From the NCBI GenBank assembly GCA_016713865.1, contig JADJOG010000052.1, forward strand, positions 1 through 26,024: a stretch of 26,024 bases of DNA, given 5' to 3'. Position 1 is the first letter of the stretch. Each line of letters begins with the position of its first letter. This document shows, in pieces, positions 19,066 to 26,024 of the stretch. Source of the DNA: Flavobacteriales bacterium (GTDB taxonomy: Bacteria > Bacteroidota > Bacteroidia > Flavobacteriales_F > PHOS-HE28). The translations under genes were made by a program, and so were the position numbers. The notes beneath the pieces are model-generated. The model did no database searches, was not told where the DNA came from, and saw only the letters and a program-made list of their open reading frames with translations.

Positions 19066-21311
19066 ATGAACCACTCGTATCCTACCAGAGCAAGGACTTG
19101 CTTCTTAACTTGCTCTTCTTGTTTGGATATCCACTGAATCGAACGGTAAGGGATAACCACTGAGCGGACAGGTCGATTCGTTGCGTACTGGACTCCGTGC
19201 GGCGAGGAGGATACCAACAAAGGTCATCGCGCTCAACCATGCTGAGGCGAGAGGCCGGCTGGAAAGCAGGCAAGCACGATAAGCGCCATCTATTACGCGA
19301 AGGCAAGGCCGAGGAGCTCGCCGAAAGAGCGGCGATATAGTCGAGGGGCAAGCTTCGAAGCGCTCAGCAATAGTAAAGGCCGTTTCCAGTTGGGCGTGGA
19401 AAGCCATGGAGGCGCATCAAGGCGGCTTTACGGAGTCCCGGGGGCGAATGGGCGACAAGGGCGGCCCATGGGCCTGTCCAATGGCAACATCAGACCGATG
19501 TACAAGAGCCTTGGCGACTATGCGCAGACCGTGCGGCATTAAAGGCTTGGGGTGGGGCGGGCCGGGGCCGCGGGCGAAAAGCAAGCCCGGCGAGGAATTG
19601 GCACTTAATCACATCGGCAGCGTGCATCTCGCGCGGGGCAGTACCCCTTGGCGATGGGAAACAACTTGGAGGCACTGCATTCGGGAGGCCAGCAGCGGTA
19701 CTTAGGGCATAACATACTCGTTCAACTAACCATCGCCTCAGTCATCTCCGGGCCCGAAAGCCTTCGATGAAGCGCTCTAGGAACAACAACAAGGCCTTGG
19801 ACATCAAGGGGGCGCATGGGAGACAGCCGGGGCTAGCCGAATTCTCACAACAAGCTCCGGGAGCATGTCAAGCTCCTGGGGAGGTACGACGAGGCACAGA
19901 ACGAACTCAGTGGCGGCGCTTGCGCTCTACGGGGCACAGAGACAGCCTGAAGCTCGTTACTCCGGCCTCAGGCCACGCCTAACATCGGTGTCGTTCATTA
20001 CCAAGAAGGGAATCTTCAACAAGCGCTGAGAAAACCAGACCCGCGCATTAACGGAGAATCTTCCGAGCGCATCGGTGACCAGCAAGGCTTAGCAACACCC
20101 CATGCCAACATCAGCGGCATCCATCTCGACGCGGGCGAACCCGCTGCAGTGAAGTAGCATAACGATGGGCTTTGCGATGGCTGAAAGATCGGAAGTCATT
20201 ACGCGGCGATCCCGGTTGTGCAAGGGATTGATGGATACGTACCCACGGACCTCGAGGATTACGATCCGCGTTGGAGAGCCATCAGCGCACATCTCGCCTA
20301 CCGCGACAGCTTATTCAATGGAGGACGCCCACAACGCGGAGGCTCCGGCTGGAGGTGCAATATAGCTCCGATAGAGGAGGCCGAAGCACTGGCGGAGGCA
20401 GAGAAAGAAGGATACTGCTTCGGCTCAGCAGGAGCTACGCCGTCAGAAGCTCCGTGCGCAACGGTTTTCATCAGCGGTTTCGTGCTGGTCGCCCCTTGTT
20501 CGAAGGCGTCTTCCTCAAAAAGCGCAACCGCATCAACAATGAAAGCAGCGCAGCGAGGAGTTGTTACTTTTGAACATCCTGCCCGAGAGGTTGCCCGAAG
20601 GCTGAAAGCCACGGGCGAGCCAGAAGCCAAGCAGATCGGTCGGACCACGGTGCTCCACCACACCGATTTTCCAAAACGCTTCACCGCCATGAGCGAGCAG
20701 CCTCGGCCCGAAGAAACTGGTGCGCGACCTGCACGAATGCTTCAGCGCCCCTGATCGCATCTGCGGGAGCTATGGATTAGAAGGTCAGGACCATCGGTGA
20801 TACCTACATGGCGGCGGTGGACTGCCCACGCCCAACACCGCGCGCACGGGATGTGATCTCGAAGCGGCGTTGGAAATGCGCGACTTCATCGCCGAAGGCA
20901 AGGTTAGGAAACTGGCGCGAAGGCCAGCCTGTTTCGAGGTCCGGATCCGGCGTACACCGGACCGGTGGCCAGCGGCATGGGCGTGGGAAGAAGTTCCAGT
21001 ACGACATCTGGGGCGATACCGTGATCACGGCAAGCCGCGTGAAGAGCAACGGCGAGGTGGGGCATGTGAATATCAGCGGAGGCGACGTATTCACTGGTGA
21101 AGAACGAAGTCCAGCGGACAAATCGTCTGGCGTCGACCCCCGGGTCGACCAATAAGAAAATTGACGCTGCCCCAACAATACAGTCAAACCCGCATTCGCA
21201 TTCACCCCCGACGGTTTCGTGAAGGCCAAAGCGAGGGCGAGATACGGATGTTCTTCGTGGAGCAAGGGCATCACCGCACGGTGGTGCCCGCGGAGTACCT
21301 ACGAGAAGTGA
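19066..21311 (+). CDS. TPR-containing class III adenylate cyclase (heavily frameshifted)
   Basis: About 745 residues when frames are joined. A hydrophobic start (DLLLNLLFLFGYPL) looks like a signal peptide, followed by TPR units from about 19450 to 20350 (YKSLGDYAQTVRH, ALNHIGSVHLARG, NISGIHLDAGEPAA). A membrane helix lies near 20465-20515 (FISGFVLVA), then the cyclase linker LLNILPEEVAEELKATGE-type sequence. The catalytic domain has the first metal Asp in TTVLHHTDFPKRFTAMSEQ (family TTVLFTDFKGFT) near 20650, the second in VRTIGDTYMAA near 20790, and then FQYDIWGDTV near 21000. The Asp in YDIWGDT favours ATP over GTP. The matching Lys before VRTIGD falls on an indel. The tail AFTPDGFVKAKGEGEIRMFF closes the domain. 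It should make cyclic AMP in response to a signal sensed by the TPR part. Start and stop are approximate. Confidence 0.85.
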
Positions 21312-21331
21312 TGTCCAGGCGGGACCTGAAC

Positions 21332-22211
21332 ATGGGTGAGCGGTGGCGCCATCTCGAACGCCGAGATCCCTTTGTCCGGATTCAACAACTCCCAGAACGC
21401 CAAGCCCACAGCTCGGTCGCGCATCGTCCGGTGAGCGACATACAATGCGTCGGGATCGCACTCGACCCCGGAGAGACCGTTATTGCCGAAGCCCGGCACC
21501 ATGACGATGATGGACGAGGGCATCGCTGGCATGCGGACCATCTTCGAGCGATGGGCGCGAAGCCAGCCCCGGCTTAGGGAAAACATATTAAGCGCGGGCA
21601 AAGCGCGGTGCTCACCGGCGAGAGCCTCTTCACGACCACCCGCACCAGCCAGATTAAGCGCGGCGCACTGTAGTTGGCGGCACATTATCCGGGCAAGATC
21701 GTACCGCTCGACCTGCGCGATTACCACGGCAAGTTGATCCGCGCCCGGAAGGATGGCTTCCTCTGCGCGGCCAGGGCGTGAGCATCGGCTCCGCCTTCCA
21801 GAAGCGTTTGGGCGTGTGGCCCACACGGCGAGTGAAGACTACATCATACCTGCAGAGCTCGAGGGCGATGGTACGGTGTACATCCATGCAGGCGGCACCA
21901 CGGTGCAACGTGATCTCGCTCCCGGCGAAACCTTGCGCGTTGATACCGGCTGCCTCGTGGCCATGACGCAGACCATCGACTACGACATTCAGTTCGTAGG
22001 CGGTATCAAGAACACGCTCTTCGGCGGCGAGGGGTTGTTCCTTCCGACTGCGCGACCCCGGTCATGATGGATCAATCGCCGCCCTTCAGCAGGTTCGCCG
22101 ATAACACATCATTGCCGCTGCACCTGCCGCTGCCGGGGGCAAAGGACGTTCAAAGGAAGGGCAACCTCACTCAAAAATGACCTTGCCCGCTCGCTCGACG
22201 GCGACAATTGA
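21332..22211 (+). CDS. AIM24 family protein (TIGR00266-like, frameshifted)
   Basis: About 290 residues in several frames. Readable pieces in order: SGFNNSQNAKPTARS; IALDPGETVIAEA; GTMTMMDEGIAGMRTIF (family form AGTM.MMDEGI.M.T.FGDG); GESLFTTT; AHYPGKIVPLDLRDYHGKLI; DGFLCAAQGVSIGSAFQKRL; LEGDGTVYIHAGGTTVQRDL; and APGETLRVDTGCLVAMTQTI, YDIQFVGGIKNTLFGGEGLF. The Gly-rich C-terminus (AAAPAAGGKGRSK) ends DGDN then TGA at 22209-22211. The family forms a single-stranded beta-helical fold. Its yeast member acts in mitochondrial biogenesis, but the bacterial role is not known. It lies just after the cyclase gene on the same strand. The start ATG 21332 is the best candidate, with a slip soon after. Confidence 0.88.
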
Positions 22212-22651
22212 TCAGCCCGCACCGTTCGGTAGGATCCGCGCTGTTCACCACGCTCATGCCAGCACCGCCGCGATGGCTGCACGATGGGAAACGATCGGGG
22301 CTGAAGCCGAGCGCCCACCAAAAACGGCGCTTGATGGTTGAATCCGAAAGGAGGGCTGTCTGCGAGCAGCATGACCAGCGCCCGTTGATCGCGCCGGGAA
22401 GGCCAAAGGGCTCACCAATGTGATGGGAAGCGTGAAGAGGATCGACCCAACGGCTTCCAGGGAAGAGGGTTAAGCAAAGGCGAACGGAAGCGGTAAGCGC
22501 TGCGGTTAGGACGCCATGGGGGTATCCATATCACCCAGCGAGACGCCGCGGAGCAGGAGGATTCCCGGCGATCGGGCGGCTTGGTGCCAAAGCAGCAGGC
22601 GAGCAAATTTTCATGCGGTGAAAGTAGGAAGGGCCCGGGCCCCTTCCATCT
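22212..22651. other. Stretch without a confident gene; palindrome near the end
   Basis: No frame on either strand gives a known motif. The longest readable minus-strand path, starting at MKICSPAALAP near 22615, has a hydrophobic middle (VGSILFTLPITLVSPLAF) and could be a small membrane protein broken by indels, but this is too weak to call. At 22627-22647 is GGAAGGG-CCCGGGC-CCCTTCC, a strong GC hairpin placed just past the end of the PDZ gene; it lacks a good T-run on either strand. Confidence 0.4.
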
Positions 22652-24170
22652 TCAGCGGCCTTGCCGAACTCTTGCATCTTTCACCAGCTTGCTCGTCGCG
22701 GTTCAGCCGCACCTTGGGTGATCGCTAGAAATGGCTTCCGCCTTGATCGCTCAGATCAAAGGTGCGCTCATGGCAGCCCTTGAATCCAACGATGCGCTCT
22801 TGGTAAAACGCGTTTCTCCTTTCGTGTCGTACATCAACCGCGAGATCGCGATGGGGCAGTTCAGATCGAAGGCGGAAGAAGCCCGTTGCTCGGATTCGGG
22901 AACGCGCGCAGGTCGTCCAGCTTCAGCTCATTGTCAATCCCAAGCGCCCCTCTTACGCAGCAGGGCTTTCTCGTCGTCGCTCAGGTTCCGCTTGCACATG
23001 AATGCGCACTTCGCGCCGCACGTCCCGTGCCCGCTGTCGCGGCGCAATTGGGTCCATCTCGCGCCAGAATTGATCCATTTCGCGACGGAACGCATCACAG
23101 GACTCGGGGTCGAATCGCTTCCATTCGGAAGCCGTGCGTGCCATCGGTTCCATTCCATCAGGAAGTGCCGGCGCCGCTCGCCCAGTTTGCCGTTCAGGGC
23201 CATGGATTCCCCTTCGCATTTGGCTCGATCATCCCTTCGTCTGAGCTTCATGCTGCGGATCCGCTCAGCCAGCGCGTCGAAATCCTCCATCGCATCACCG
23301 TTGATGGATAAAGATGCGGTCACCTGCTTCCTGAGCCCATCTGCTCCGCAGCACTTCCTCCTTCCACACTCTGGATGAGGCCTCCGCGACCTTGATCCTC
23401 TTCGTCTTTCGGCGTGATTCCGAGGAACGCCGAGCTCTCTCTGTAAGGTATCATTTCCCCGAGAATCTCCATTTCCCTTCATATCGTCCGGATGGAAACT
23501 GAAGGCGAACGCGCTTCCTTTCCGTTCGCCCAAGGCAATCTTGCCTTTCATGCCCTTTCCACCGCGCATCCATTCGACCTTCACCATATCGCAGGCTGGT
23601 GCGCTTTTGGTCAGTTCGAAGCCAGATGCGCTGGTCCCTTCGCCTCAGCATCGTCGATTTCGGTGATGATGTCGCCATGCACCAGACCGAGCGCTGCGAT
23701 GGGCTTTCCGATGAGACTTCGGTGACAAGCGCGCCGGATGCTTTCGACCCTTCCTTGTCCGCATCAGCAAGGTTGCGCGTGCTCACACCTAGATAAGCCG
23801 TAGGCTCACACGGGAAAGCTCAGGCGACATGGGTGGCGACTCTGGGCATGGGTGCCGTAATGCGCAGATCCGCGCCAGTCTCATCTCCCTCGCCAGATCC
23901 GCGGATGTCGCTCGTGAGGATCGCTTTCTCCTTCACCAAGCTTCAGTTGGCCGATCGCGCCGAGTTCGCGCAGCGCCTGCGGATCGCTTGCCTCATCAGC
24001 GAAATCGAGCTCCTTGGTAACGCCCGTTTCACCGTTCTCGCGAAATCACTACCTCGATGCGGACCTTGCGATGGGGGCAGGCCGCCCAACAGGGGCTCCT
24101 GTTTGCATCCCCATAACAGCTGCCAGAGGACGAAAAGGAAGAGGTGCGGTCGCTGGCTGTAGGTGTTTGG
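22652..24170 (-). CDS. Double-PDZ protein with T9SS sorting domain (frameshifted)
   Basis: About 500 residues. After a poorly read signal peptide, a unique N-terminal part contains VRIEVVISRENGETGVTKEL, DFADEASDPQALREL and ILTSDIRGSGEGDETGADLR. The first PDZ domain, at about 23540-23795, opens with YLGVSTRNLADADKEGS and ALVTEVSSESPIAALGLVHG, then DIITEIDDAEAKG. A second PDZ-like domain has LSINGDAMEDFDALAERIRS near 23265-23310. A charged helical linker follows (LSDDEKALLRKRGAWD). The T9SS sorting domain starts NELKLDDLRAFPNPSNG near 22915 and ends near SYFLAITQG...TSKLVK. No Ser-protease triad is seen, so this looks like a PDZ adaptor or peptide-binding protein sent out by T9SS, not a DegP-type protease. 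The start codon is damaged (expected near 24168). Stop at 22652 is tentative. Confidence 0.78.
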
Positions 24171-24265
24171 TGCGCCAGGCTATCCGCGATGGAACCGCCG
24201 CTTTGTTAATCGGATTGAAAGAACGTTAGCCGCCAGGACCAGTGGTGCGAAGCGTGATGAACCTT

Positions 24266-24637
24266 CTACTCTCCGGTGAACCGGTCCAGCTCGCGCCGTT
24301 CCCGCGTTTGGTAGGGCGACCCTCGCCATCGGCGCGATGCTGCCTTTGGCCACTTGCGACAGTTAGAAGGCGCTCGAGGTCGGCTTGAGCGGTGGTTTTC
24401 ACTCCACGCGCCCGGGCACGGAAAGCGCGGCGCTCACGCGCGATGCCGGGCAGCGCCAGCGCTCTCCAACTGCGCCAAATCGGGCGTTCAAATATGGCGA
24501 TGATGTCGCCGGGCGGAGATTCGGCTGATGGTTTGGCGAGTGACCATTCACCGCAAGCGTGCAGGCGGGCTTGGCATCAGCGGCGTGCTGCGTGTCTTGA
24601 ACAGCCGCACGCACCAGAGGAACTTGTCGATCCGCAT
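24266..24637 (-). CDS. hslR: Hsp15-like S4-domain RNA-binding protein (frameshifted)
   Basis: About 124 residues, normal for the family. It starts MRIDKFLWCVRLFKTRS, the standard opening of the S4 domain of Hsp15. It then continues across two slips (near 24585 and 24545) as AADAKPACTLAVNGHS and AKPSAEIRPGDIIAIFERP. The basic tail reads GRPTKRERRELDRFTGE before the stop at 24266. Hsp15 binds stalled 50S subunits that still carry a nascent chain and helps recycle them. The tail motif RPTK.ERRELDRF is highly typical, so identity is secure although the frame is broken. A stem-loop at 24648-24672 lies just 11 bases before the start codon, separating it from tRNA-Arg. Confidence 0.9.
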
Positions 24638-24647
24638 GGGCTAAAGG

Positions 24648-24672
24648 AAGGGCGCTTCAAAACAGCGCCCTT
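24648..24672. terminator. Stem-loop between tRNA-Arg and hslR
   Basis: AAGGGCGC / GCGCCCTT forms an 8-bp stem with a 9-base loop. On the plus strand GCGGATTTTTT follows; on the minus strand only CCTTT follows. By position it should end the minus-strand tRNA-Arg transcript, with a weak T-run; a two-way terminator is possible. Confidence 0.6.
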
Positions 24673-24688
24673 GCGGATTTTTTAATAG

Positions 24689-24764
24689 TGACCCCGGAGA
24701 GTTAGAATTCCCAACCAACAGAGACCGGAATCTGTGTCATTCTGTCCAATTGAACTACAGGGCC
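24689..24764 (-). tRNA. tRNA-Arg(CCG)
   Basis: A 76-base cloverleaf on the minus strand. The acceptor GGCCCTG pairs with CGGGGTC (G-T wobbles allowed), discriminator A. D arm: TAGTTCAATTGGACAGAA. Anticodon arm: ACAGA-TTCCGGT-TCTGT with one extra C in the 3' strand; T33 is followed by CCG, which reads CGG (Arg). The T arm (GGGAATTCTAACTCTC) departs from the normal TTCGAAT loop by a base or two, probably from read errors. CCA is not encoded. Confidence 0.85.
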
Positions 24765-24775
24765 AATGGGGGCGG

Positions 24776-24783
24776 CGAATATA
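24776..24783 (-). promoter_or_regulatory. Probable -7 element for tRNA-Arg (TATATTCG)
   Basis: On the minus strand TATATTCG ends 11 bases before the tRNA and matches TAnnTTTG with one mismatch, as does TACATTCG before tRNA-Pro. TTCG in place of TTTG may be a shared feature of the two tRNA promoters, or chance. Confidence 0.45.
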
Positions 24784-24812
24784 AGTATAGCCGCTGAGGC
24801 GATAGACTGTGC

Positions 24813-26024
24813 TCAACGCGCTCAACGCTGCGCACGCCGCGCACGCGCTCGAAGCTTCTCGATCCGCGCATTCAAGTGGTCCGTGTCATTGCATGCGCCA
24901 TCACCTTGCCCTCGAAGAGATCGTCATGGCTCTGTTAGGTAAAGACCGCATGTTCACGTTATGCTCGTGGCTGATGATGGTGGTGATGCTTGTTCACCAG
25001 GGTCCCACATCGTCGATGCCGCTGAACTTGATGCCGGCGAGGAACTTTGGGTCGTCCTTGCCTTTCCAGCGCGCCTTCCACGATGCGGTAGGCGGGAAAT
25101 TGCTCATAAGGCTGCACGGCGTTAGGGCAGCTCACGCGATGGATGCGATGCCTTCGCCGACCAAAAGTAGTAGATCCGAAGACATCGTCCCCGGCGATGG
25201 GATTACGCTTGCTGTTTGGTAGTCGATCTTCACAGGTCGTAGCCGATGAGCAGAGCGCCGGGCACCGCGCCGCGGATGCTCGGCCACCACTTCCTCCAAG
25301 CTCCGTTCTTCGGCTTGGGCTCGGCTTTGGGCGGCACCAGCTTGCCAGCGCGGATCGTTGCCCTCGATCTTCGCGGGATCGTGCTTCCCCCGCGCCACCT
25401 GATGATAGAGATGCATGGCGCTGCGGGCGCGGAAGTGCGCGATGAGCATATCGATGCTGTATGACCATCGGCGCTTGGCATATTGCCTTAGCCGCCGCAG
25501 GCCACGTGGTCTCTCGACCCACCACTGCGAGCTTCTTCTTCTGCTCGCACCAGGCTCTGCCCAATCTTTGTGGCGCGCCTTCGCGGTCTTCATAGCCCAG
25601 CCAATCATCCTTGGGCTGCTGCTTCTTGCCTGGTGATGATCTCCCGTCCCGAATCGCCGCCGCTGAGCCAGGTGGCTCAGCGGCACCAGCTTGTGGTTCA
25701 CCTTGGCGCCGATGCACTGGCGACCGATCTGGGTGTGGATGTCGAAGGCGAGGTCCGTGCCGTTGCTCCGGCGGGCCGGGTTGCGCATCTCGCCCTTCCG
25801 GGTGAAGACCCGCATTTTCATCGCTGAAGAGACTGGGCTAGAAGTCGTTCACAGAAGTCGATGGCGTCCGTGGTCGGATGCGTCAGGCACGCTCGCGGAT
25901 GCGATTGAGGGAGTGGAGCATCGAGCGCTCCGGCATGATCATATAAATCCTTGTACCGGTAGTGAGCGATTAATCCCATCACCAGCCACTTCATCCATGC
26001 GGCGGCTGCGGATGCACTTCACCC
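24813..26024 (-). CDS. RelA/SpoT (p)ppGpp synthetase/hydrolase, C-terminal half (partial, frameshifted)
   Basis: The N-terminal hydrolase and most of the synthetase domain lie outside the window. Inside, the end of the synthetase domain is visible as RRMDEVAG...HYRYK-type sequence near 25940-26010. The TGS domain at about 25620-25815 reads RVFTRKGEMRNP, TDLAFDIHTQIGRQCIGAKV and NHKLVPLSH. The helical domain has KDDWLGY, IAHFRARSAMHLYHQVARGK and RSLEEVVAEH. The zinc-finger/RIS-like part reads IDYQTA...IPGDDVFG...IHRVSCPNAVQ near 25110-25215. The ACT domain begins KFSGIDDVGLVNK near 25000-25030 and ends RSVERVE near 24815. The long form regulates growth by making and removing (p)ppGpp. Whether this copy keeps hydrolase activity cannot be judged here. 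Many slips; the stop is approximate. Confidence 0.9.

Noticed and set aside
18972..19407. Minus-strand ORFs considered as a transposase remnant
   Set aside because: No DDE, HTH or insertion-sequence end motif is present; the plus strand reads the start of the TPR cyclase.

Overview
The window looks like a chromosomal segment of a GC-rich member of the Bacteroidota, most likely Flavobacteriales. Direct signs are two proteins ending in a type IX secretion (T9SS) C-terminal sorting domain, a TonB-dependent receptor paired with a DUF4249 lipoprotein, several short lipoproteins, TPR-fused signalling proteins, and repeated -7 elements of the Bacteroidota form TAnnTTTG with no clear -10/-35 boxes. 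The genus cannot be told from the window.

Nearly every gene, including housekeeping ones (trxB, spoT/relA, an E1 dehydrogenase, an M1 peptidase), is broken by single-base indels roughly every 50-200 bases, yet the family motifs continue in the next frame. This is the pattern of an unpolished long-read assembly and not of gene decay. Gene spans below therefore join several frames. Starts and stops are the best joins I could make by eye.

Layout. 1-570: end of a T9SS-sorted protein. 1015-2285: large lipoprotein of unknown function. 2427-4524: secreted beta-helix-like protein and a CPBP membrane protease. 4509-6562: S4 RNA-binding protein, small lipoprotein, GreA/GreB factor and thioredoxin reductase. 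6612-9979: DUF4249 lipoprotein and TonB receptor (minus strand), an outer-membrane uptake pair with a good promoter. 10160-13491: LuxR-type response regulator, small lipoprotein and TPR histidine kinase, a two-component operon. 13525-14050: tRNA-Pro(GGG) flanked by tandem copies of its own 5' part upstream and 3' part downstream. 14139-16025: M1 aminopeptidase lipoprotein. 16026-18823 (minus): alpha/beta hydrolase and a fused E1 alpha-beta 2-oxoacid dehydrogenase. 19066-22211: TPR adenylate cyclase and an AIM24-family protein. 22652-26024 (minus): double-PDZ T9SS protein, Hsp15-like S4 protein, tRNA-Arg(CCG) and the C-terminal half of a RelA/SpoT enzyme.

The most unusual feature is the tRNA-Pro neighbourhood. 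Two 5'-part units (about 76 bp period) and two 3'-part units (about 107 bp period) bracket the intact-type tRNA. In all four partial copies the anticodon arm is replaced by a palindrome built on CATCCCGC/GCGGGATG. The rest of the window is ordinary core and accessory Bacteroidota content.
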